This document shows positions 1 through 6,553 of a DNA stretch of 27,424 bases, piece by piece. Position 1 is the first letter of the stretch. Each line of letters begins with the position of its first letter. The translations under genes were made by a program, and so were the position numbers. The notes beneath the pieces are model-generated. The model worked only from the letters and a program-made list of their open reading frames with translations, had not been told where the DNA came from and searched no databases. The stretch comes from Anammoximicrobium sp032229885 (GTDB lineage Bacteria; Planctomycetota; Planctomycetia; Pirellulales; Pirellulaceae), in assembly GCA_032229885.1 (NCBI GenBank), contig JAVYAJ010000429.1, positions 1-27,424 of the forward strand. Reading direction: 5' to 3'.

Positions 1-27
1 GCCAAAAGGGGCACGCGCGGCGTCAGC

Positions 28-46
28 CCTGGGGCGTTGCCCCAGG
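28..46. repeat. REP-like palindrome
   Basis: A perfect 8-bp stem (CCTGGGGC / GCCCCAGG) with a 3-base loop is followed at about 60-70 by a smaller GGCC-TTC-GGCC palindrome. The combination looks like a dispersed REP-type element rather than part of a gene. It lies beyond the 3' end of the first minus-strand gene, so a terminator role is also possible. Membership of a genome-wide family is from general recollection of planctomycete intergenic sequence and cannot be shown from one copy. Confidence 0.4.
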
Positions 47-147
47 CTACGGTGATCGGAGGCCTTCGGCCAAACAGATTCCTGGGTTGCGGGCACTGGC
101 CCGCGTTAAGATCCTGGAGATTCGCAGGACAGGGTCCGCGCCGTGCA

Positions 148-681
148 TCAGGTCGTCATGCCGCGGGGTTTGAAAGAAATCACGGCCGGCGTGTGAAATC
201 GTTCGATGCCCTTGAGCGTCTCGATGATCTTGGGCACGTTCGCCTCCATCATCCACGTATGCGTCTGCCAGCGGGCGGCTCGCTGAAACGGCATCAGGAT
301 CGCCAAAATCGGGCCGCCGCTGGTGTTCAGTACGTAATACAGGACGACCGATTTGGCCGAGATTTTCTGCGCCGTGATCAACTCGGCGTCCTCGACGCCT
401 TTGTCGAACAGCGTCGCCAAGGCCGCGGTAGCTCGCAACACGCGATCTTGGGTTTCACGAGGCGCATTGGAAGGCATCGTCTTGGCGAGAAGCTCGTTCG
501 CCTCGACGGCCTTGCCTTCAGACAAGAGCGTGAAGAACTTGGCGTACGAGGCGTGCATCTCTGCCAAACCCGAGTCCGCTAGGAATTGCTCGCAATCCGT
601 CATGCCGCCTTCTGCCGCGAGCACCTTGCTCGGGACGAACATGACGAGCGTCAGCAGCGCAAGGCCAGTTAAGATGCGCAT
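148..681 (-). CDS. small secreted protein of unknown function
   Basis: This 177-residue protein belongs to no family I recognise. The ATG at 681 is preferred over an upstream in-frame ATG at 867 because the residues from 681 form a signal peptide (hydrophobic residues 3-22, likely cleavage after VLAA near residue 23) and a GAAAGG ribosome site lies about 7 bases upstream. The mature part is about 150 residues. It has a helical N-terminal half (residues 27-100, one Cys at 30) and a hydrophobic segment near 112-132 (VVLYYVLN, then GGPILAILM) that looks like buried strands of a small globular fold. Residues 150-165 form an amphipathic helix. It is probably periplasmic or extracellular and is monocistronic as seen. 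No catalytic motif is visible. That it is a real gene is fairly sure; its function is not known. Confidence 0.7.
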   Translation of the reverse strand: MRILTGLALLTLVMFVPSKVLAAEGGMTDCEQFLADSGLAEMHASYAKFFTLLSEGKAVEANELLAKTMPSNAPRETQDRVLRATAALATLFDKGVEDAELITAQKISAKSVVLYYVLNTSGGPILAILMPFQRAARWQTHTWMMEANVPKIIETLKGIERFHTPAVISFKPRGMTT

Positions 682-1216
682 GGGCACGCCTTTCATTCGA
701 GGACGATGCGAACAGGAACGATGGCGATCGTGTCGGACTTGGTGCGTAACGTCTCCATAGCATGTAGTCTCACGCAACGACGCCCAGACGCAGAGAACCG
801 GAAATCCGCCTCGTCGTAGCCGTGCGTCTTGGCGCGCGGCCGCTTTCGGAACTCGAACCATTCTCATTGGACCAACTCGTTGGCCGCATGACTCACGTTA
901 TACCACGCGTCCGTCCCTTGGCAATCAAAAGTCGCCGGAAAAGCCTTGCCATCCGCAACAATGTTTCAGATCGAGCGACACGGTGCGCGGCTGAAATGGC
1001 CGCCCGAACGCGTAGTACACCGCAGCCCAAGGGCGCGGCCCAGCCGCGCACCTCGCGAGTCGATCGCGATCCGCTGCCCCACAGACCTCGTGTGGCGCAG
1101 ATCATCGACAGCGCGGTTGCCGACGCTGACATCGGCGAGTACGATTTTGGTTATGTTGAAGTAGAGCGGCGCGATTTGTGCCTCCCCCCCACATTTCTTT
1201 CAAGGAGCTCGCATCG
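682..1216. other. gene-free spacer between divergent genes
   Basis: This 535-base spacer separates the leftward secreted-protein gene from the rightward oxidoreductase gene, so promoters for both should lie here; I cannot pick out convincing -35/-10 pairs. Short open frames on both strands lack ribosome sites and recognisable protein features. A reverse-strand frame around 1060-940 has a protein-like composition (WAAVYYAFG and following), but it lacks a start and stops early, so at most it is a gene remnant. Confidence 0.5.
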
Positions 1217-2221
1217 ATGAGTTGCAAATGTTTCCTGCGGTACGTGATCTGCGCGATTGTCGCCGTCGGGCTGGTTCGGTCGGCTCAGGCGGACGACTCG
1301 CCGGACAAGGTTTTACGGGCGGGGATCATCGGTCTGACGACCTCGCACGTGCCGGCATTCACGAACGTCGTCAACGATCCCAAGGCGACCGGCGATCTGG
1401 CCGGCGTACGAATCGTGGCCGGTTTCACGGGCGGTGTCGAGGACAACCCGTCCAGTTGGGATCGCCGCGAGAAATTTACCGAGGATCTGCGGCAGAAGGG
1501 GATCAAGATCTACGACACGATTCCGGAGATGTTGAATCACGTCGACGCCGTGTTCTTGGAGGAAGTCGATGGCCGCCCGCATCTCGAGTGGGCGCGCCCG
1601 GTGATTGCCGCCGGCAAGCCGCTGTTCATCGACAAGCCGCTGGCGGCGTCGTTGGCCGATTGCATCGAGATCTTCCGGCTGGCCAAGGAAGCCAACGTGC
1701 CGTGCTTTTCGAGTTCGTCGCTTCGCTTCGGCGCGGATCTGGCGGACATCCGTAGCGGCGAATCGAAGTTCGGCCAGATCAAGAGCTGTGTGGCCGGCAG
1801 CCCGATGAGCATCGAGCCGCACCATCCCGACCTGTTCTGGTACGGCATTCACGGTTGCGAAATCCTGTACACCATCATGGGACCGGGTTGCAAGACCGTC
1901 ACGCGCGTGGCCTCGGACAAGGTCGAAGGCGTCTGGGCCGACGGCCGCACGGGAACGTTCGAGGCGCGTAAGGGCTACGGCGCGACGGTGGTCGGAACCA
2001 AGGACAGCGGCACGGTCGGCGATTATCAGGGTTACAAGCCGCTGGTCGTCGAGATCTGCAAGTTTTTCAAGACCGGTAAACCACCCGTTTCGATGGAAGA
2101 AACGTTGGAGATTTACACCTTCATGGAAGCTGCCGACGAGAGCAAACGACAGGGCGGCAAACCGGTCAGCATGGACGAGGTGTTCAAGAAGGCCCAGGCG
2201 GCCAACGCGGCCCGTCCATAG
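1217..2221 (+). CDS. exported Gfo/Idh/MocA-family oxidoreductase-like protein
   Basis: This 334-residue protein is related to NAD(P)-dependent sugar oxidoreductases of the Gfo/Idh/MocA family. The ATG at 1217 follows an AAGGAG site at 1202-1207; it gives a clear signal peptide (hydrophobic residues 10-22, cleavage probably after AQA at residue 25). The Rossmann half starts at about residue 34 (RAGIIGL). The usual GxGxxG loop is altered (GLTTSH), so cofactor binding may be atypical. A DKP motif at 139-141 replaces the usual EKP that carries the catalytic Lys. The C-terminal domain contains the segment WYGIHGCEIL near 208-217, where His212 could act in catalysis. It precedes the GH5-type gene on the same strand by 223 bases with a large inverted repeat between them. 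Substrate unknown; some members of such exported groups may not be enzymes. Confidence 0.88.
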   Translation: MSCKCFLRYVICAIVAVGLVRSAQADDSPDKVLRAGIIGLTTSHVPAFTNVVNDPKATGDLAGVRIVAGFTGGVEDNPSSWDRREKFTEDLRQKGIKIYDTIPEMLNHVDAVFLEEVDGRPHLEWARPVIAAGKPLFIDKPLAASLADCIEIFRLAKEANVPCFSSSSLRFGADLADIRSGESKFGQIKSCVAGSPMSIEPHHPDLFWYGIHGCEILYTIMGPGCKTVTRVASDKVEGVWADGRTGTFEARKGYGATVVGTKDSGTVGDYQGYKPLVVEICKFFKTGKPPVSMEETLEIYTFMEAADESKRQGGKPVSMDEVFKKAQAANAARP

Positions 2222-2251
2222 GAGCCGCTGCGGCCGTAACATCGAGCGACT

Positions 2252-2360
2252 GGATTGCCGTGCGGACGTCCGGCAGACGATTGGCCACGCGACGCGACTT
2301 GCGCCCCAGCCAAGCGGCGCGGCGCACAGCGGTCGCGTCGTGGCCGAGGCACGGCAATCC
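2252..2360. repeat. 109-base nested inverted repeat
   Basis: The outer arms are exact 12-bp inverted copies (GGATTGCCGTGC at 2252-2263 and GCACGGCAATCC at 2349-2360). Inside them, GGCCACGCGACGCGAC near 2283-2298 pairs with GTCGCGTCGTGGCC near 2332-2345 with a 2-base bulge. A further TGCGCC/GGCGCA pair sits inside that. The whole can fold as one long stem. It starts about 30 bases after the upstream stop codon and ends about 85 bases before the GH5 start. It could be a terminator or attenuator, a structured RNA, or a MITE/REP-type insertion. The pairing is read directly; the role is not known. Confidence 0.6.
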
Positions 2361-2444
2361 CATGCGCGGCGCACGCGTCTGACACGCGATGTTTGCGCGC
2401 CGTGGGCTTGCGGCCCGCGGCAGCGCTGAGAAAGGAGCCCGCCA

Positions 2445-3998
2445 ATGCGATCCGGCACGCTGATCGTGGTGATCTGTCTATCGCTTGGAGCAGTGCCCTG
2501 GGCCGCGTCGCGGATGACGCGCGTATCAGCCGCCGAAGCGCATCCGACGGGGCCGCACTGGCTGCCCGCCAGCGCCGACCGGCTGCCGCGCTGGCGCGGT
2601 TTCAATTTGCTCGACAAGTTCTACCTGAAGCGCGGTCGTACGCCGTTTGTCGAACAGGATTTCCAGTGGATCTCGCGATGGGGCTTCAATTTCGTTCGTC
2701 TGCCGATGGATTATCGGCTGTGGATCAAGGACGGGGATTGGGAGCAGTTCGATGAAACGTCGCTGCGCGAGATCGACCAGGCGGTGGAGTGGGGCCGCCG
2801 GTATGGAATTCACGTGTGCATCAACTTTCATCGCGCACCCGGTTATACGGTCGCCAAACCTCCGGAGAAGACGGATCTATGGACTGACCCGGAAGCGCAG
2901 CGCGTGTGCGTTCTGCACTGGCGGACGTTCGCCCGCCGCTATCGAGGCATGCCCAGCGAACGGCTCAGTTTCAACCTGATGAACGAGCCGGGCGACGTCG
3001 CCCCCGAGGTCTACATCCCCGTGGTCCGTGGATTGGTCGACGCGATTCGCGTCGAAGACCCTGATCGCCTGATCATCTCGGACGGATTGCGGTGGGGCCA
3101 GCAACCGGTGCTTGGCCTACGCGAGCTGCGAATTGCCCAGGCGACGCGCGGCTATGCGCCCTTCGAACTCACCCACTACAAGGCCAGTTGGGTCAACAGC
3201 GAGCACTTCCCGTCGCCCCGCTGGCCGCGCCTGTTGCCGCCCAACGGTACGCTGCTGAGCCCGCAGAAAACGGAGGGCTCGTTCCCGTTGGTGATCGACG
3301 GCCCTTTCGCGGTCCAGACGCGCCTGCGCCTGCATGTGCGGACGGTGTCCACGGCAGCCGTGCTGGTGGTCGAGGCGGACGGCGTGCGGATCTGGGAGAA
3401 GGCGTTTCGGTGCGGACCGGGCGAAGGCGAGTGGAAAAAAGCCGTGCTGAACCCGCGTTACAACGTCTACCAGAACGTGTACGACCGAGACTATCTGGCG
3501 ACGATTCCGGCGGCGACGCGACAGGTCCGGGTGCGCGTGGCGAGTGGCGACTGGCTGCAGATCGGCGAGATCGGCCTGCGCTCGACCACCGGCGACGGGT
3601 CCGAGGCGACGCTGCCGCTCAAACAAGACTGGGGGGCGCGTCCGGAACCGATCCGCTACGCGCCGGACCAGCCGGACGGCCCGTTCCTCGGCCTGACGAT
3701 GCAAGATCGCGCCTGGCTGTGGCGAACGTGCGTCGAACCCTGGCAACAGGCTCAGAGCCAAGGGATCGGCGTGATGGTCGGCGAATGGGGCTGCCACAAC
3801 AGGACTCCGCACGACATCTTCCTGCGCTGGGCCGAAGACTGTCTGGCCAACTGGCGGCAGGCTGAATGGGGTTGGGCGCTGTGGAACCTGCGCGGCTCGT
3901 TCGGCGTCCTGGACAGCGGCCGCGAGGATGTCGCGTACGAATCGTTCGAAGGTCACCAATTGGACCGCAAATTGCTGGATCTGTTGCAGCGTTACTAG
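2445..3998 (+). CDS. secreted GH5-family glycoside hydrolase (cellulase-like) with inserted beta domain
   Basis: This 517-residue protein has a signal peptide (residues 1-30) and a TIM-barrel of the GH5/cellulase type, which hydrolyses beta-1,4-linked glycans with retention. The start is fixed by AAAGGAG at 2431-2437. Visible family motifs in order: RGFNL (51-55), RLP (85-87), NFHR (127-130), the acid/base in LMNEPGD (Glu181), HYK (244-246), the nucleophile in VGEWGC (Glu447), and the substrate-stacking Trp in ALWNLRG (Trp480). Between about residues 262 and 395 the barrel is interrupted by a segment of alternating beta strands (for example RLRLHVRTVSTAAVLVVEA) resembling a carbohydrate-binding-module sandwich, so the barrel is split around it. 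At 517 residues it is longer than a typical single-domain GH5 by about this insertion. Substrate cannot be set from sequence; glucan or mannan are possible. Confidence 0.88.
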   Translation: MRSGTLIVVICLSLGAVPWAASRMTRVSAAEAHPTGPHWLPASADRLPRWRGFNLLDKFYLKRGRTPFVEQDFQWISRWGFNFVRLPMDYRLWIKDGDWEQFDETSLREIDQAVEWGRRYGIHVCINFHRAPGYTVAKPPEKTDLWTDPEAQRVCVLHWRTFARRYRGMPSERLSFNLMNEPGDVAPEVYIPVVRGLVDAIRVEDPDRLIISDGLRWGQQPVLGLRELRIAQATRGYAPFELTHYKASWVNSEHFPSPRWPRLLPPNGTLLSPQKTEGSFPLVIDGPFAVQTRLRLHVRTVSTAAVLVVEADGVRIWEKAFRCGPGEGEWKKAVLNPRYNVYQNVYDRDYLATIPAATRQVRVRVASGDWLQIGEIGLRSTTGDGSEATLPLKQDWGARPEPIRYAPDQPDGPFLGLTMQDRAWLWRTCVEPWQQAQSQGIGVMVGEWGCHNRTPHDIFLRWAEDCLANWRQAEWGWALWNLRGSFGVLDSGREDVAYESFEGHQLDRKLLDLLQRY

Positions 3999-4376
3999 CC
4001 CGTTGATTCAACTGCGCACCGTAGCAATACACTCTTTGGCCGTCCGTTTGCGAAGGAGTGTGGGTTGTAGTTGCCTTTGGTTAAATCCCATTTCCCAGCA
4101 CGAGAATTCCTAGCTTAGTCATGCACTATCCGTGAAATCTGGCACGGGTGTCTTCACGCTTCCGTCCCAACACTTGTCAGATTCACTCGACGGATTTCTT
4201 AGTCAGTTGAAAGATCAGCCGGCGCCGTAGCAGCGTTCGAGAAACAACTGACGCGCTTTGCATCGCGTCGCCCTGCCTACTCGCTGGAAAGGCGCGGGAT
4301 ATCGGGCAACTATTTTTCGAACGGTGCTTAGATAAGATACGAGCAGTTTCTGGCAATACAGCAGGATAGTACACTG
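3999..4376. other. gene-free, lower-GC convergent spacer
   Basis: This 378-base stretch lies between the rightward GH5-type gene and the leftward membrane-protein gene. By eye it is clearly lower in GC than the flanking genes. A 65-codon minus-strand frame (4380-4183) would need a TTG start inside the upstream stop region and has no recognisable features. No strong hairpin was found. Confidence 0.5.
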
Positions 4377-4799
4377 TCAATGAGCCTTAGTTTGTGGATG
4401 ACTCCTTCGGTGATTCCGATTGAACAGAAACACTATGACAGAAGAACTGGTGGAGCAAGCGACGGTAACAGGAACCGTTATACATGTGAAATGCACCGCG
4501 TTGCCGAGATACGTTCTGCCCGGAAAGTACAGTTGGCTTATCAACACGCCAAATATACACCCGAACGCCCAAGCTGTTGCGACAGATACGCAGACCGAAC
4601 TCCTCCATAGAACGCAACTAGCGCCAAGGCAAAGCACGACGGAAACGAGCCATGTGCGCACAAGGATGTACACGTCATTCGCATCGATGGCGCGCCATAA
4701 TGGAACGTCGTAATCGACCTGTAAGAAGGCGGCCGTCAGTAGGGTAATTGCGGTGCTATTGAGGATCACTGCCATTCCGAGTTTAACAACCGTAGTCAT
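4377..4799 (-). CDS. small four-helix membrane protein of unknown function
   Basis: This 140-residue protein has four probable transmembrane helices at about residues 5-27, 45-65, 68-92 and 103-127, and a short basic, His-rich tail (NRNHRRSHPQTKAH). It matches no family I recognise. The ATG at 4799 was chosen because the first helix starts at once after it; the in-frame extension to 5039 is soluble, Arg/Pro-rich and reads like non-coding sequence. There is no clear ribosome site before this ATG, which weakens the call. The base composition is lower in GC than the neighbours, so it may be a more recent arrival or simply less constrained. It lies downstream of the Tat-exported oxidoreductase on the same strand but is separated by a strong hairpin. 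Confidence 0.55.
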   Translation of the reverse strand: MTTVVKLGMAVILNSTAITLLTAAFLQVDYDVPLWRAIDANDVYILVRTWLVSVVLCLGASCVLWRSSVCVSVATAWAFGCIFGVLISQLYFPGRTYLGNAVHFTCITVPVTVACSTSSSVIVFLFNRNHRRSHPQTKAH

Positions 4800-4950
4800 C
4801 GGGGTGCCACGTGCGCGTGAATTTTGCGAGACATACACGCTCTCTCCCGCCCAAATTCTGCCAAACCCACGACAAACCTGGAAGGACCCTATTTCCAATA
4901 TGCAGGCTTGACGTCGCCCCAGTGCGGCATAGCGCGCGGGTTCGCCGCTT

Positions 4951-4986
4951 GGCCTGGCCGGGATCGACTGCGATCCTGGCCAGGCC
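4951..4986. terminator. strong stem-loop, probable terminator of the minus-strand oxidoreductase gene
   Basis: GGCCTGGCC (4951-4959) pairs with GGCCAGGCC (4978-4986), continuing through one G-T pair into GGATCG/CGATCC with a 4-base loop: 16 stem positions in total. It sits 66 bases beyond the stop of the oxidoreductase gene ending at 5053. There is no T-tract on either side, so either termination works without one here or the element has another role. Confidence 0.55.
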
Positions 4987-5052
4987 GGCTGCGCGCCGCA
5001 CAGTTCGGCCCGGGCCGAGTTCTTGCGCGGCGCGAACATACGTCGAAACGCG

Positions 5053-6303
5053 TCAACCCGCTTGGATCGTGCGGGTGGCGTGGTCGTAGGTGGTCCGGCG
5101 TCCGGTGTGGTAAGACTGGACGGCCATCAAGCAGGCCACCGAGTGCTGATATCCGGCCTCGATGGGCGCCCGCGTCGTCTTGCCGCTCCGCAGGCACTGC
5201 AAGAAGTCAAGGAAGTGATCGGGCGTCTCGACGGCTTCGACGGGCACGACGCCGCGGATGCTGCCATCGCGTTTTGGGCCGCCTTCGGCGCTATAGGTCG
5301 GCGCGGACCAGTTGTCGAGAATCAGTTGGCCCTTCTCGCAGAACAGGCGATGGCGACTGCCGCCGCCATTGCCGAAGTTGCTCGAATAGGCCACCATCAG
5401 GTTCTCGGGATACACCCACAACGCCTCGACGTGATCCGGGCAGGTAAAGTTGTGTTCGTCCTTCCAGGTGAACACGCCGCCGTTGCACACGCAGCTGGTC
5501 GGGTATTGCACGTCCGTGATATAGTGGTACAGATCGATGAAATGACAGCCCAGGTTGGCGATGGGGCCGTCGGTGTAGTCCAGATACCCGTACCAGCCCG
5601 AATACACCCCCGGATCGAAGGGACGCTTGGGCGCATCGAGGAGAAACTCGTCCCAGTCGATGTCCTCTTTCTTGATGTCCTTCAGGAAACCGTACCAGTA
5701 GGGCCGCTCGCCGTTGCGGCACTGTTCGATTCGCGAGACCTTGCCCAGCACGCCGGATTTCCAGAGTTCGTGGCAGCCGGTGCTGGTGGGCAGGCTGCGG
5801 ATCTGCGTCCCGACCTGCACGACGATTCCCGCTTGCTTGACCGCATCGACGGCCCGCAGCAGTTCGTCCATATTCCGCGCCATCGGCTTCTCGATGTAGG
5901 CGTGTTTTTTGACCTTGGCGGCCGCTTCCAACTGGCGGGCGTGGTGATGGTCGGGCGAGGCGATGAGTACGGCATCGATGTCGTCGCGAGCCATGATGTC
6001 GCGATAACTAACGTACGTTTGGACGTCGTGACCGTACCATTCCTTGGCCAGCGCCGCCGCTTCTTCGCGGGCCAGCCGCCAGGGGTCGGAGACAGCCACG
6101 TATTCGACGTTCTGCGCGGCGTCGTGCTTGTGCACGCCCTTCATGTGGGCGTGAATCCCGCGCCCGCCACAGCCGATCTGGGCGAGCCGAATTCGTTCAT
6201 TGGCGTTCAAGACGCGGCCATAGCTACGAGCCGACAAAGACATGGCCGTGGCGCCGACGGCGCTGGCTGTCAGAAAATCACGGCGGTTCCAAGTAGCGGT
6301 CAT
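5053..6303 (-). CDS. Tat-exported Gfo/Idh/MocA-family oxidoreductase
   Basis: This 416-residue protein is a probable NAD(P)-dependent sugar or cyclitol oxidoreductase exported folded with its cofactor by the Tat route. The ATG at 6303 follows a GAGGAG site about 10 bases upstream and puts a twin-arginine signal at the very start (NRRDFLTASAVG, residues 6-17). The Rossmann fold begins near residue 38, with the dinucleotide loop GCGGRG at 44-49. The catalytic Lys lies in EKP (138-140). The C-terminal domain carries NLGCHFIDLYHY (250-261), the region that supplies the family's catalytic His/Asp. This domain order and length are usual for planctomycete members. Substrate unknown. It is separated by 250 bases and a hairpin from the unknown gene upstream, so it is probably its own transcript. 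Confidence 0.93.
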   Translation of the reverse strand: MTATWNRRDFLTASAVGATAMSLSARSYGRVLNANERIRLAQIGCGGRGIHAHMKGVHKHDAAQNVEYVAVSDPWRLAREEAAALAKEWYGHDVQTYVSYRDIMARDDIDAVLIASPDHHHARQLEAAAKVKKHAYIEKPMARNMDELLRAVDAVKQAGIVVQVGTQIRSLPTSTGCHELWKSGVLGKVSRIEQCRNGERPYWYGFLKDIKKEDIDWDEFLLDAPKRPFDPGVYSGWYGYLDYTDGPIANLGCHFIDLYHYITDVQYPTSCVCNGGVFTWKDEHNFTCPDHVEALWVYPENLMVAYSSNFGNGGGSRHRLFCEKGQLILDNWSAPTYSAEGGPKRDGSIRGVVPVEAVETPDHFLDFLQCLRSGKTTRAPIEAGYQHSVACLMAVQSYHTGRRTTYDHATRTIQAG

Positions 6304-6481
6304 GGATAGGGCACTCCTCGATGTTCGCCTCGGGTTCGCTGACGATGGTCCAGGGTCTGTGTGTTGGTCATGGCTGTCGCGACCCACAAACGGCAGCCCG
6401 ATGGGATTGAGTGTCGTCACCTAGCGACGAATTGTCAATCAGCCCCGTGCACGGCCCCGTCCGCGCGGCTCGAGCGATCGC

Positions 6482-6502
6482 CGGGCGGTCACGGGCCGCC
6501 CG
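6482..6502. terminator. stem-loop downstream of the 664-residue protein gene
   Basis: CGGGCGG (6482-6488) and CCGCCCG (6496-6502) form a perfect 7-bp stem with a 7-base loop, 51 bases beyond the stop of the minus-strand gene ending at 6554. No T-tract follows. It may end that transcript. Confidence 0.4.
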
Positions 6503-6553
6503 CGCCGGCCGCGCGCCGGGTTCGCCGTGCGTCGCGTTCTACGGCGGGCCGCG

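Noticed and set aside
822..1220. Plus-strand 132-codon frame in the first spacer
   Set aside because: No ribosome site, no domain, and composition typical of non-coding GC-rich DNA.
4183..4380. Minus-strand 65-codon frame and a TTGACA box at its start
   Set aside because: It needs a TTG start with no ribosome site; the TTGACA overlaps the preceding gene's stop and has only a poor -10 (TATTGC).
5023..6309. Long plus-strand open frame (428 codons) opposite the Tat-exported oxidoreductase
   Set aside because: The minus strand encodes a protein with a Tat signal, GCGGRG and EKP motifs; the plus frame has no domain and no ribosome site. Long antisense frames are expected at this GC content.
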